A stretch of DNA of 64,000 nucleotides, from the NCBI GenBank assembly GCA_937975725.1, contig CALJUL010000042.1, positions 1 to 64,000 on the forward strand, given 5' to 3'. The translations under genes were made by a program, and so were the position numbers. The notes beneath the pieces are model-generated. The model made no database searches. It worked only from the letters and a program-made list of their open reading frames with translations, and was not told the DNA's origin. Positions 18,196 to 27,569 of the stretch are shown here, piece by piece. The DNA comes from an uncultured Pseudoxanthomonas sp. GTDB lineage: Bacteria > Pseudomonadota > Gammaproteobacteria > Xanthomonadales > Xanthomonadaceae. How positions within the stretch are numbered: the stretch's first letter is position 1; each line of letters begins with the position of its first letter.

Positions 18196-19191
18196 TCAGT
18201 AGCGCAGCAGCGCCGAGCCCCAGGTGAAACCGCCGCCGAACGCTTCCAGCAGCAGCAACTGGCCGCGCTGGATGCGCCCGGAGCGGACGGCCGCGTCCAG
18301 CGCCAGCGGCACCGAGCCGGAGGAGGTGTTGCCGTGCTTGTCGACGGTCACGATGACCTGGTCCATCGACATGTCCAGGCGCCTGGCCGTGGCTTCGATG
18401 ATGCGCAGGTTGGCCTGGTGCGGGATCAGCCAGTCCAGGTCGTGCTTGTCCAGGCCGTTGGCGTCCAGCGTCTCGTCGACGACGCCGTCCAGCGCCTTGA
18501 CGGCGTACTTGAAGACGTCGTTGCCCTTCATGTGGATGTGGATGCCGTTGTTGGGCTCTTCCGGCTTGAAGCCGCTGGACACGCCCACCGGGTTCCACAG
18601 CAGTTCCTTCTTGCTGCCATCGGCATGCAGGTGGGTGCTGAGGATGCCGGTGTCGCCGTCGGCCTTGAGCACGGCGGCGCCGGCGCCGTCGCCGAACAGC
18701 ACGCAGGTGGTGCGCTCGGTCCAGTCGACGATGCGGCTGAGGGTCTCGGTGCCGATCACCAGCGCCGTCTTGACGTCGCCGGAGCGGATGAACTTGTCGG
18801 CCACGCTGAGCGCGTAGATGAAGCCCGAACAGGCGGCGTTGACGTCCAGCGCGGCGCAACCGTTGGCGCCCAGGCGCGCCTGGATCAGGCAGGCCGTGGA
18901 GGGGAACACCAGGTCGGGCGTGGTCGTGCCAACCACGATCATGTCGATCTCGGAAGCGTCCACGCCGGCGGCTTCCATCGCGCGCAGGGCGGCGTGGTAG
19001 CCCAGGTCGCCGGCGGTCTCGCCTTCGGCGGCGATGTGACGCTCGCGGATGCCGGTGCGGGACTGGATCCACTCATCGCTGGTGTCGACCATCTTCGACA
19101 GGTCGTCGTTGGTCAGCACCTTCTCGGGCAGATAGCTGCCCGTCCCGGCGATGCGCGCGTAAATGCGCCCCTTGTTGCCCGGCTCGCTCAT
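18196..19191 (-). CDS. fabH: 3-oxoacyl-ACP synthase III
   Basis: Initiates fatty acid synthesis by condensing acetyl-CoA with malonyl-ACP. The 331-aa product has the catalytic Cys in NAACSGF, His in IPHQAN and Asn in HGNTSSGS. The ATG at 19191 is preceded by GGGAG. rpmF lies just upstream, as in many proteobacteria. Confidence 0.96.
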   Translation of the reverse strand: MSEPGNKGRIYARIAGTGSYLPEKVLTNDDLSKMVDTSDEWIQSRTGIRERHIAAEGETAGDLGYHAALRAMEAAGVDASEIDMIVVGTTTPDLVFPSTACLIQARLGANGCAALDVNAACSGFIYALSVADKFIRSGDVKTALVIGTETLSRIVDWTERTTCVLFGDGAGAAVLKADGDTGILSTHLHADGSKKELLWNPVGVSSGFKPEEPNNGIHIHMKGNDVFKYAVKALDGVVDETLDANGLDKHDLDWLIPHQANLRIIEATARRLDMSMDQVIVTVDKHGNTSSGSVPLALDAAVRSGRIQRGQLLLLEAFGGGFTWGSALLRY

Positions 19192-19274
19192 GCACGCTCC
19201 CATTGCGGGCCCGCGCAGGGGCCCCGGTTGTCATCGATCATGCGGAAGGCGCGCGCGGCGCGCCGCACCACGGA

Positions 19275-19469
19275 TCAATCCTCGTCGACCGCCGCGGTCT
19301 TGGTGGCAATGACCTTCTTGCCGCGGTAGTAGCCGTCGGCGGTGACGTGGTGGCGCAGGTGGGTCTCGCCGGAGGTCGGGTCGGTGGAAAGCTGCTTGGC
19401 GGTCAGCGCGTCGTGCGAACGGCGCTGGCCACGGCGGGACGGGGTGACACGGGATTTCTGCACAGCCAT
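19275..19469 (-). CDS. rpmF: 50S ribosomal protein L32
   Basis: A 64-aa basic ribosomal protein starting MAVQKSRVTPSRRGQRRSHD, the family hallmark. The YYRGKKV segment is typical of the C-terminus. It follows yceD in the conserved yceD-rpmF-fabH order. Confidence 0.97.
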   Translation of the reverse strand: MAVQKSRVTPSRRGQRRSHDALTAKQLSTDPTSGETHLRHHVTADGYYRGKKVIATKTAAVDED

Positions 19470-19536
19470 GGGATTGCTCCAACTCTCGATTCTGTAGGTG
19501 AACCTTGCGGTTCGTGTTGCCAGACCGCCGCAGCGG

Positions 19537-20046
19537 CTAGTTCTTCTTCAGCGAGGCCAGCGCCGCGAACGGGCTGGCCTTGGCCACTTCTTCTTCCTGC
19601 GCGGGCCAGTCGCGTTCCACCGCGTCCGACTCCGGCGACATCGGCACCACCGGCACGGCCAGGACCAGTTCGTCCTCGACCATCTCGGCGGGCCGCAGCA
19701 GGCCGTCCTCCGGCACCAGCAGCGCCTCGTAGCCGGGCGGCAGGGCGGATTCCTCCGCCTCGTCGCGCACCAGCCCCAGCCGTTGCCCGATGACCACCGG
19801 CAGCACGAACCGCTCCAGGCTGCGCTGGCACACCAGCGGCAATCCGGCCTCGATCCGCAGCTCCACGTAGGGCACCTGCAGCGCGTCGCGATCGAACTGC
19901 ATGCTGTACCGCACTTCGTCGCCCTTGGCATCGACCAGCAGGCCACGCAGGCGCGTCAAGGCGGACAAAGGCAGCCGGCCCTCGAAATGGCGCCGGGCCG
20001 CGACCATGCGCCAAGCATCCAGTGTCTCGGGTACGTTCGCGGACAT
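19537..20046 (-). CDS. yceD: YceD/DUF177 family protein
   Basis: A 169-aa protein of the YceD family that accompanies rpmF and is linked to large-subunit rRNA maturation in some bacteria and plants. It has the characteristic LVCQRSLERF segment with a single conserved Cys and an acidic C-terminal half. It is divergent from yceF; the 118-nt gap between them should hold both promoters. Confidence 0.9.
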   Translation of the reverse strand: MSANVPETLDAWRMVAARRHFEGRLPLSALTRLRGLLVDAKGDEVRYSMQFDRDALQVPYVELRIEAGLPLVCQRSLERFVLPVVIGQRLGLVRDEAEESALPPGYEALLVPEDGLLRPAEMVEDELVLAVPVVPMSPESDAVERDWPAQEEEVAKASPFAALASLKKN

Positions 20047-20164
20047 AAGCCGCTGAATGTTAAGGACTCGCCCCGGTACTGTCAAACACGGACGCGGCCC
20101 GGCCCGACTTGCCCTGCGCCCGCCGGACCGGCAGACTCCGCGGCCCCCCATCGCCGCTTCCGCC

Positions 20165-20734
20165 ATGCCGCTGCTGCTCGCCTCCACCTCCCGTTACCGC
20201 CGCGAACTGCTGGAGCGCCTGCACCTGCCTTTCCGCATCGCCCGGCCGGAGGTGGAAGAGACCCCACTGGACGGCGAGCCGGTCCCGGCCCTGGCCACGC
20301 GGCTCGCGCGCGCCAAGGCCGAGGCCATCGCCCGCCAGCAGCCGGGGATCTGGGTGATCGGCTCGGACCAGGCGGCGGAACTGGACGGCCTGCCGCTGGG
20401 CAAGCCCGGCCACCGCGAGGCGGCCGTGGCGCAACTGGCCGCCATGTCAGGGCGCTCGGTGCGCTTCCACACCGCCGTCAGCCTGGTGGGCGACGGCGAA
20501 GCCTTCGACGCGCTGGACACCACCACGGTCCGCTTCCGCCCGCTGGACGCCGAAGAGATCGAGCGCTACGTGGACATCGAGCAGCCCTTCGACTGCGCCG
20601 GCAGCTTCAAGTGCGAAGGGCTCGGCATCGCCCTGTTCGAGGCCATCGAATCGAGCGATCCCACCGCGCTGGTCGGCCTGCCGCTGATCGCCGTCGCCCG
20701 CCTGCTGCGTCAGGCCGGGTTCGCCCTGCCCTGA
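20165..20734 (+). CDS. yceF: Maf-like nucleotide pyrophosphatase, YceF subfamily
   Basis: House-cleaning pyrophosphatase, probably acting on 7-methyl-GTP as does E. coli YceF. The 189-aa product starts MPLLLASTSRYRRELLE, with the STSxxRR substrate loop, the catalytic aspartate in VIGSDQ (near 60) and the CAGSFKCEGLGI segment. All are shared with YceF rather than with the dTTP/UTP Maf group. Confidence 0.9.
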   Translation: MPLLLASTSRYRRELLERLHLPFRIARPEVEETPLDGEPVPALATRLARAKAEAIARQQPGIWVIGSDQAAELDGLPLGKPGHREAAVAQLAAMSGRSVRFHTAVSLVGDGEAFDALDTTTVRFRPLDAEEIERYVDIEQPFDCAGSFKCEGLGIALFEAIESSDPTALVGLPLIAVARLLRQAGFALP

Positions 20735-20754
20735 CGCCCGCCCGGAAACCGGCC

Positions 20755-22599
20755 CTAGCGCAGCCGCACCGGCTGCTCGGCCCAGTCCTCCACGCTGCCG
20801 TCGCCGCCGGTGATGCGCAGCCCCAGCCAGTGCCGCCCCGGCGGCAGCGCGCCCGCATCGACATCGGCGCCGAACTGCACCCGCGGCAGGCGCGGGTCGC
20901 GCGAGGCGCCCTTCAGGAATTCCGATTGCAGCCAGGTGTTCTCGCCGAAGCGCGACGCCTGCGCGACCACGCGGCCGTCGAGCGTCACCTCGACCTTGGC
21001 CACGCCCGCCACGTCCTTCACCGCCCAGCCGGCGACGGTGAAACGGCGCTCGACGCTTTCTCCCGGGACCGGCGCGTCGACATGGGCCAGCGCCGGCGCC
21101 ACGCAGGGCCCCTGCCCGCGCTGCGCGGGCAGCACGAACAACAGGAAGCGGCGCGCGCCATGGTCGATGTTGACCACGCGCGGCGGCGGCAACGGGCCGA
21201 CCGTCCGGCAAAGCTGCTGGTAGTGCGCGAGCAGCGCGCTGAACTTCACGTCGGTGGCGGCGACCACCAGCAGCAGCGGCCGGTCGCGCGCGCCGTCATG
21301 CTGCAATCCCCATAGCTGCAACTGCGGCGCACGGCCATGCTTGCGGTTGAGCGGATGGTCGAGTACGGGGATGCGCGGATCGCCCAGGGCGAAGCCCAGT
21401 TCGGCGCCGGTCTTGAAGCTGTCGGCCAGCAGCGGCGTGCCCGCCGGCAAGTCCGCGCGCGCCTGTTGCACGGCGGCGGCCAGTTCGTCCCAGCCGGCGA
21501 AATTCTCGGGGTAGTACTTGTCGCCCGCCAATTGCGCGCGCACCGCCGGCTGCGCCATCGCCAGGTAGTACCCCAGCATCAGCACGCCGCCCAGGCCGGC
21601 CATCGCCCACGTCAGCCGCTGCCGCCGCAGCGGCCATTCGCGCAGCAGCAGCGGCACGATGGCGAGCAGCGCGAGGTAGCCGGGCAAGGGCCAGTGGAAA
21701 CTGACCCGCTCGTTGTCGGCGAAGAATCCCAGCACGAAGAAGCCCGCCGTGGACACCGCGCCCAGCAGTGCGAAGTAGCGCCATTGCGGCGTCGCCCCCG
21801 CTTCGCCGCGCACGCCGCGCACGCCCGCGACCAGCATGGCCCAGAACAGCAGCGGCGTGACCATCGCCGCCTGCACCAGCACGAAGCGCAGGCCGTCGCC
21901 GTGGAACGCCCAGGGGTGGCGGTCGAGCAACTGGAAGCGCAGGCCGGCGTCGGCGTATTCCAGGTTCCAGGCCAGCAGCGGCGCCCACGCCGCCATGCCC
22001 GCGGCCAGCGCCACCCACACGCGCGGATCGCGCAGGATGCGCCGCCCCTGCGGCAGCCACAGCAGCGCCAGCAGGCCCACGCCGATCACGCCGAGGAACC
22101 GGTAGTGGCTGAGCCCGCCGACGATCAGCCCCAGCGCCAGTTCCGCGGCCGAGGCCGCGTCCACTTCGCGCAGCAACCGTGCGCCCGCGTCCGCGCACAG
22201 CACCGTCGCCACCGCCATCGGCACGTCCGGCAGCGCCAGGATGCCCAGCGTGCCCGACAGCGGCATCAGCACGGCCAGGCTGCCGGCCTGCCAGCCGACG
22301 ACGGCGCCGAACCAGTGCGCCGCACTGCGCGCCACCAGCCATGGCAGCAACGCGGCCAGCAACAGGAACGGCGTGCGCAGCCCCAGCACGTGGTCGCCGG
22401 CGAACTCGACGCCCAGCCGCGCCAGCCACGCCGTCAGGCCGGGCAGGTCGGAATACGCGGCCGCCAGGTGCTGGCCTTCCTGCCAGTAGAAGGCTTCGTC
22501 GACGAACAGCGGCAACCGCGCGGCGATGGCGACCTTGACCACGACCGCCACCGCCCACACGGCCAGGAACCATCGGCGGGCGCGTTGTTCTTCCTGCAT
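20755..22599 (-). CDS. Membrane glycosyltransferase, family 39 (ArnT/PMT-like)
   Basis: A 614-aa integral membrane protein with about 10-12 hydrophobic segments in the first 370 residues and a soluble C-terminal domain. The first extracytoplasmic loop has the acidic signature FVDEAFYWQEG (about 32-42) expected of polyprenyl-phosphate-sugar transferases. The C-terminal 100 residues (ESVERRFTVAGWAVKDVAG) look like a beta-sandwich appendage. The acceptor is unknown. It is divergent from the moxR operon. Confidence 0.8.
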   Translation of the reverse strand: MQEEQRARRWFLAVWAVAVVVKVAIAARLPLFVDEAFYWQEGQHLAAAYSDLPGLTAWLARLGVEFAGDHVLGLRTPFLLLAALLPWLVARSAAHWFGAVVGWQAGSLAVLMPLSGTLGILALPDVPMAVATVLCADAGARLLREVDAASAAELALGLIVGGLSHYRFLGVIGVGLLALLWLPQGRRILRDPRVWVALAAGMAAWAPLLAWNLEYADAGLRFQLLDRHPWAFHGDGLRFVLVQAAMVTPLLFWAMLVAGVRGVRGEAGATPQWRYFALLGAVSTAGFFVLGFFADNERVSFHWPLPGYLALLAIVPLLLREWPLRRQRLTWAMAGLGGVLMLGYYLAMAQPAVRAQLAGDKYYPENFAGWDELAAAVQQARADLPAGTPLLADSFKTGAELGFALGDPRIPVLDHPLNRKHGRAPQLQLWGLQHDGARDRPLLLVVAATDVKFSALLAHYQQLCRTVGPLPPPRVVNIDHGARRFLLFVLPAQRGQGPCVAPALAHVDAPVPGESVERRFTVAGWAVKDVAGVAKVEVTLDGRVVAQASRFGENTWLQSEFLKGASRDPRLPRVQFGADVDAGALPPGRHWLGLRITGGDGSVEDWAEQPVRLR

Positions 22600-22644
22600 C
22601 TGGCTACACTTCCCTCGAATCCATCACCGGCAGCCGAGCGCGCG

Positions 22645-23598
22645 ATGTCCGCCATTCCCAGCACACCTCCTATGCTATCCGAAGCCCTGTCCGGCGCCCT
22701 CGCGCGCGCGCAGGCGCAGGTCAACGCGCTGGTGCTGGGCAAGGCGCACGAGGTGCGGCTGGCGTTCGTGGCCCTGCTGTCCGAGGGCCACCTGCTGATC
22801 GAGGACCTGCCCGGGCTGGGCAAGACCACGCTGGCGCACGCGATGGCCGCCACCCTGGGGCTGGGCTTCCAGCGCGTGCAGTTCACCTCCGACCTGCTGC
22901 CGGCCGACGTGCTCGGCGTGTCCATCTACGATGCTCAGGCCGGCGGCTTCGCCTTCCATCCCGGCCCGGTGTTCACCAACGTGCTGCTGGCCGATGAGAT
23001 CAACCGCGCACCGCCGCGCACGCAGAGCGCGCTGCTGGAAGCGATGGCCGAACACCAGGTGACCATCGACGGCACCACGCGCGCGCTGCCGGAGCCGTTC
23101 TTCGTGATCGCCACGCAGAACCCGGTGGACCTGTCGGGCACCTATCCGCTGCCCGACTCGCAACTGGACCGCTTCCTGCTGCGGCTGGCGCTGGGCTATC
23201 CCGGCCCCGAGGCCGAACGCGCGCTGCTGGCCGGCAGCGACCGCCGCGAGATGATCGCGCAGGCGCTGCCGCTGCTGTCGTCCGACGACGTGCTGGCGCT
23301 GCGGGAGGCGGTCGGCCGCGTGCATGCCAGCGATGCGCTGGTCGGCTACGTGCAGGCCCTGCTGGCGCGCAGCCGCCAGCATCCCGGCGTGCGCGTGGGC
23401 CTGTCGCCGCGCGCCGGCATCGCCCTGCTGCGCGCGGCGCGCGCTTACGCGCTGCTGCTGGGCCGCGGACACGTGCTGCCCGACGACGTGCAGGCCCTGT
23501 TCGGCGCGGTCGCCGCACACCGCCTGGTGCCCGAAGCCGAATCGGTCTCGTCCGCCGCGCTGGCCAAGGCGATCCTGCACGCGGTCCCGGTGGACTGA
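22645..23598 (+). CDS. MoxR-family AAA+ ATPase
   Basis: A 317-aa chaperone-like ATPase. Walker A is GLGKTT (about 56-61), Walker B is LLADEINRAPPRTQSALLEAM, and the sensor ATQNP is present. MoxR ATPases act with neighbouring DUF58 and transglutaminase-like membrane proteins, exactly the genes that follow here. The start could instead be the in-frame ATG at 22672. Confidence 0.9.
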   Translation: MSAIPSTPPMLSEALSGALARAQAQVNALVLGKAHEVRLAFVALLSEGHLLIEDLPGLGKTTLAHAMAATLGLGFQRVQFTSDLLPADVLGVSIYDAQAGGFAFHPGPVFTNVLLADEINRAPPRTQSALLEAMAEHQVTIDGTTRALPEPFFVIATQNPVDLSGTYPLPDSQLDRFLLRLALGYPGPEAERALLAGSDRREMIAQALPLLSSDDVLALREAVGRVHASDALVGYVQALLARSRQHPGVRVGLSPRAGIALLRAARAYALLLGRGHVLPDDVQALFGAVAAHRLVPEAESVSSAALAKAILHAVPVD

Positions 23599-23602
23599 AC
23601 CG

Positions 23603-24565
23603 ATGGCGGACACGCCACGCGCCCGGCTCGCCCGGCGCTTCGCACGGCTGGCGCGGCCACGGGCGCCGGAAACGCTGCCGGTGCGGCTGGACCGCCGGCG
23701 CATCTACGTGCTGCCCACCCGCTTCGGCCTGTTCTTCGCCGCGCTGGTCTTCGCCATGGCACTGGGCGCGCTGAACTACAACAACAACCCGGCGCTGCTG
23801 CTGGCGCTGCTGCTGGGCGCGACCGCGATGGCCAGCCTGATCTTCGCCCACCTGCAACTGGCCGGGCTGCGGGTGGAAGGGTTCTCGGCCGATCCGGTCC
23901 ACGCCGGCCTGCCGCTGCACCTGCAGGTGGCGCTGTCGGCGCGCGACGGCCGCCTGCGGCGCGGGCTGCGCCTGCAGGCCGGGGACCGCGGCACCCACGT
24001 CGCCCTGCCACCGGACGAAGGCACCGCCGTAGCCGGCCTCGACCTGCCCACGGCGCGGCGCGGCTGGCACACGCACCGGGTGCGCCTGTCCACCACCCAG
24101 CCGCTCGGGCTGGCGCTGGCCTGGGCGTGGATCTGGCCCGACACGCCGCTGCTGGTGTACCCGGCGCCCGAGCCGCAGGGGCCGCCCTTGCCCGAGGCAT
24201 CGGGGAACGGCACGCAGGCGCGCCTGGACCCCGCCGGCGACGAGGTCCACCACCTGCGCGCCTACCGCCCCGGCGACGCGCGCCGGGCCATCGCCTGGAA
24301 ACCCACCGCCCGGCGCGGCGCCTTGCTGGTGCGCGAATACGAACGCCCGCTGGGCGCGGAAGTGACGCTGGACTGGAACGCCCTCGCCACGCTCGCGCAC
24401 GAAGCGCGGATCCGCCGGCTCGCCCACTGGGTGGAACTGGCCGAACGCGAAGGGCGCCGCTATCGCCTGCTCGTGCCCGGCCAGCCGCCGCTGGGGCCGG
24501 GACGCGGCGCTTCCCATCGCCATGCCTGCCTGCGCGCGCTCGCGCTGCTGCCCGATGCGCACTGA
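23603..24565 (+). CDS. DUF58 membrane-associated protein
   Basis: A 320-aa protein with two N-terminal transmembrane segments (about 35-75, around MALGALNYNNNP) and a C-terminal DUF58 region containing the hallmark LRAYRPGDARRAIAWKPTARRG. It is 4 nt after moxR and overlaps the next gene by 11 nt, so the three form one operon. The role is inferred from association only. Confidence 0.88.
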   Translation: MADTPRARLARRFARLARPRAPETLPVRLDRRRIYVLPTRFGLFFAALVFAMALGALNYNNNPALLLALLLGATAMASLIFAHLQLAGLRVEGFSADPVHAGLPLHLQVALSARDGRLRRGLRLQAGDRGTHVALPPDEGTAVAGLDLPTARRGWHTHRVRLSTTQPLGLALAWAWIWPDTPLLVYPAPEPQGPPLPEASGNGTQARLDPAGDEVHHLRAYRPGDARRAIAWKPTARRGALLVREYERPLGAEVTLDWNALATLAHEARIRRLAHWVELAEREGRRYRLLVPGQPPLGPGRGASHRHACLRALALLPDAH

Positions 24566-26501
24566 CGCCCCGCGCACGCTGGACACCGGCAGCCGGTGGT
24601 GGACGCTGGCCGCGGCCGGGCTGTGCCTGCTGGCCTTGCTGGTCCAGTTGCCGGCTGCGCTGGCGTGGGGGCTGGGCCTGGCCGGCACGGCGCTGACCGC
24701 GGCGTCCTGGCGGCGGCCGATGCCCGGGATGCTGCGCCTGCTGCTGGCGCTGGCGATGCTGGCCGCGGTGATGGCGGTGATGGGCTTCCAGATCGGCCGC
24801 GACACCGGCTGCGCGCTATTGGCGGCGATGCTGGCGCTCAAGCCCACCGAGACCCGCAGCCTGCGCGACCACCGCAGCCTGCTGGGCTTCGCGCTGTTCG
24901 CGCCGTTCGCTGCGTTCCTGCTGGACCAGGGGCCGCTGGCGATGGTGCTGGGCCTGTGCGCGGTGCTGAGCGGACTGGTCGCCCTGCAACGCCTGACCGA
25001 TGCCGAAGCGCAGGCCTTCGACGGCGGCCCGGCGCCGCTGCGGCGCATGCTGCTGGTCGGCAGGCTGGTACTGATCGGCCTGCCGCTGCTGCTGGCGGCC
25101 TTCTGGTTGTTCCCACGCTTCCCCTCGCCGCTGTGGGGCGTGCCCGAACGCGCGCTGTCTCTGCCCGGCCTGAGCGACGAGATGTCGCCCGGCGGCTGGG
25201 TCGACCTGATGGCCGACGACACTCCCGCCCTGCGCGCGCAGTTCTTCGGGGCGACGCCACGGCCGGACCAGATGTACTGGCGCGGCCCGGTGCTGGACCG
25301 CTACGACGGGCGCACCTGGACCCGTTCGCCGTGGCTGCGGCACCTGCCGTTGCCGGCGACGACGCGCACCGGCCCGGTCTGGGACTACCAAGTGGACATC
25401 GAAGCCAGCGACCGCCGCGATCTGGTGGCGCTGGACCTGCCGGTCGGCGCACCGGGGGGCGCCGATCTGGCCGCCGACTACGGCATGGCGACGCGGACGC
25501 CGTTGAGTTCGCTGACGCGCTGGCGCCTGAGGTCGTCGGCGCCCGCCAGTTTCGAACCCGATCTGCCAGAGTTGCAGCGCCGGATGGCGCTGCAACTGCC
25601 GCCGGGCTTCAACCCGCGCACGCAGGCGCTGGCCCGCCGCTGGCGGCAGGCGGCCGGCGCGAACGATGCCGCCCTGGTGCAGCGCGCGCTGGACTGGGTC
25701 CATGCCGAGTTCGCCTACACCCTGGACACGCCCCTGCCCGGCCGCCATGCCGTGGACGAATTCCTGTTCGACCAGAAGCAGGGCTATTGCGAACACTTCA
25801 GCTCCGCCTTCGTCGTGCTGATGCGCGCGGCCGGCATCCCCGCACGGGTGGTCACCGGCTACGCGGGCGGCCGCTACAACCCGCTGGGCAGCTACTGGAT
25901 CGTGCGCCGGATGGATGCGCACGCCTGGGCCGAAGTGTGGCTGCCGGAGCGCGGCTGGGTCCGGGTGGACCCCACCGCCGCGGTCGCGCCGGAGCGCGTC
26001 TACGACACACTGGAGGATCGCCTCGCGCGCGGCGGCGGCGTCGCCGGCCGGTTGATCTCGCTGGAAGGGCTGGGCCAGGTCGGCGACTGGTTGCGGCGCG
26101 GCTGGAACGACCTGGTGCTGGGCTTCAACGCCGACCGCCAGACCCGGCTGCTGGAGCGGCTGGGCGCCCGCGGACTGGGCCAGGCCGGGCTGGCTGCGCT
26201 GTTCGGACTGTCCGCCCTGCTGGCGCTGGGATGGATGGCGTGGTGGCTGGCGCGCGGCGAACGCGAACGCGACCCACTGCTGCGCGCCTGGCACCGTCTG
26301 GGCGCACGCTACGCCCGCCTGGGCCTGGGGCGCGAACCCTGCGAGACCGCCGACGACTGGTCGCAGCGCGTCGACGCACGGCGGTCCCGGGGCGACGATG
26401 CACTGCGTTCGCTCAGCCGGCGTTTCGCCGCCGCGCGATACGCTCTGGACGAGGGGGATCACCGCGCACTGATCGAAGACCTGCGCCGGCACCGCCCATG
26501 A
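24555..26501 (+). CDS. tgpA: TgpA-like membrane transglutaminase
   Basis: A 648-aa inner-membrane protein: several N-terminal transmembrane helices, a DUF3488 region, a periplasmic transglutaminase-like domain, one more transmembrane helix near 555-575 and a C-terminal DUF4129-like tail. The catalytic triad candidates are Cys in QGYCEHFSSAF, His in MDAHAWAEVWL and Asp in VRVDPTAAV. Homologues such as Pseudomonas TgpA are linked to envelope maintenance. It is part of the moxR-DUF58-tgpA operon. Confidence 0.88.
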   Translation: MRTDAPRTLDTGSRWWTLAAAGLCLLALLVQLPAALAWGLGLAGTALTAASWRRPMPGMLRLLLALAMLAAVMAVMGFQIGRDTGCALLAAMLALKPTETRSLRDHRSLLGFALFAPFAAFLLDQGPLAMVLGLCAVLSGLVALQRLTDAEAQAFDGGPAPLRRMLLVGRLVLIGLPLLLAAFWLFPRFPSPLWGVPERALSLPGLSDEMSPGGWVDLMADDTPALRAQFFGATPRPDQMYWRGPVLDRYDGRTWTRSPWLRHLPLPATTRTGPVWDYQVDIEASDRRDLVALDLPVGAPGGADLAADYGMATRTPLSSLTRWRLRSSAPASFEPDLPELQRRMALQLPPGFNPRTQALARRWRQAAGANDAALVQRALDWVHAEFAYTLDTPLPGRHAVDEFLFDQKQGYCEHFSSAFVVLMRAAGIPARVVTGYAGGRYNPLGSYWIVRRMDAHAWAEVWLPERGWVRVDPTAAVAPERVYDTLEDRLARGGGVAGRLISLEGLGQVGDWLRRGWNDLVLGFNADRQTRLLERLGARGLGQAGLAALFGLSALLALGWMAWWLARGERERDPLLRAWHRLGARYARLGLGREPCETADDWSQRVDARRSRGDDALRSLSRRFAAARYALDEGDHRALIEDLRRHRP

Positions 26502-26518
26502 ATCACTGGAGACTGGCC

Positions 26519-27031
26519 ATGAACCTTCGTTTCGCTATCCTCGCCGCCGTCGCACTGCTGTCCGCCTGCGCCACGGCCCCCAAGCCCCTGCAGGGCGCCT
26601 TCACCCAGGTCAATCCGCGCGATTCGGTCGCCGCCCCGCAGGTCGGTGCGCCGGTGCGCTGGGGCGGCCGCATCATCACTACTACGCCCGGCCCCAACAA
26701 CACCTGCTTCCAGTTGGTGTCGCGACCGCTGGCCGCCACGGGCCGGCCGCTGAGCACGGCGCCGGACGCCAACGACGGCCGCTTCATCGCCTGCCGCGCT
26801 GGCTTCTACGATCCGGCGGTCTTCGCCGAAGGCCGCGAAGTGACCTTCGTCGGCCGCATCGAAGGCTACGAGACCACCCGCATCGGCGACTACGACTACC
26901 AGTTGCCGCGCGTGGCCGCCGACGTCGTCTACCTGTGGCCGGAAGTGCGCGAAGTGGAAGTGCGGCCCTACCCCTACTACCGCGATCCCTTCTGGGGCCC
27001 GCGCTGGGGTTGGGGCGGCTGGTGGTGGTGA
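26519..27031 (+). CDS. slp: Slp-family outer membrane lipoprotein
   Basis: A 170-aa lipoprotein with signal MNLRFAILAAVALLSACA (lipobox LSAC, Cys17). The mature part has the Slp features VRWGGRIITT and VTFVGRIEGYE. It ends in an unusual Trp/Gly-rich tail, WGPRWGWGGWWW. ATG 26519 with a GGAG site is preferred to the upstream in-frame ATG at 26498, which overlaps the tgpA stop. Confidence 0.82.
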   Translation: MNLRFAILAAVALLSACATAPKPLQGAFTQVNPRDSVAAPQVGAPVRWGGRIITTTPGPNNTCFQLVSRPLAATGRPLSTAPDANDGRFIACRAGFYDPAVFAEGREVTFVGRIEGYETTRIGDYDYQLPRVAADVVYLWPEVREVEVRPYPYYRDPFWGPRWGWGGWWW

Positions 27032-27053
27032 GTCCCGCCACCTGAGCGCCATG

Positions 27054-27079
27054 GAAAAGCCGCCCTCGGGCGGCTTTTT
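27054..27079 (+). terminator. Rho-independent terminator after slp
   Basis: The stem AAGCCGCC / GGGCGGCTT with a short CTC loop is followed by a T-run (27075-27079). It closes the moxR-slp operon and could also act from the minus strand for the HIT gene. Confidence 0.85.
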
Positions 27080-27101
27080 CCGTTACGGCCCTGCCGCCGC
27101 G

Positions 27102-27452
27102 TCAGGGCGTGCCGAAATGCCCCAGCGGCGCGCCGGCCAACAGATGCAGGTGGATGTGGAACACGGTCTGCCCGGCATGCTCGCGGCAGTTCATCACGAT
27201 CCGGTAGCCGTCCTGTGCGAAACCCTCGCGGCGCGCGTATTCCGCCGCCGCCAACGCCAGCTTGCCGATCAGGTGCACTTGTTCCGGCCGCACGTCGTCC
27301 AGGGTCGGGATGGCCTCGTGCTTGGGGATGAAGAGCACGTGCACCGGCGCCTGCGGCGCGATGTCCTTGAAGCCCAGCACGTCCGCGTCTTCGTAGACGA
27401 TGGTGGCCGGGATCTCGCGGCGGATGATCTTGGCGAAGATGGTGTCGGTCAT
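27102..27452 (-). CDS. HIT-domain nucleotide-binding protein (HinT-like)
   Basis: A 116-aa histidine-triad protein that hydrolyses nucleoside phosphoramidates in characterised homologues. It begins TDTIFAKIIRREIPA and ends with the triad HIHLHLL (near 104-110). The start is ATG 27452 rather than the longer upstream frame. Confidence 0.93.
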   Translation of the reverse strand: MTDTIFAKIIRREIPATIVYEDADVLGFKDIAPQAPVHVLFIPKHEAIPTLDDVRPEQVHLIGKLALAAAEYARREGFAQDGYRIVMNCREHAGQTVFHIHLHLLAGAPLGHFGTP

Positions 27453-27569
27453 GGGGAATGCGGTCTCGGATGCGGGACCCGGCAAGCATAGCGCCCGCGG
27501 CGCCTGGCGAAGGCGGCAGCGCCGTCATCCATCAAGGCCGAATCGTGAGCCCCGGATTCCTTCTGGCCC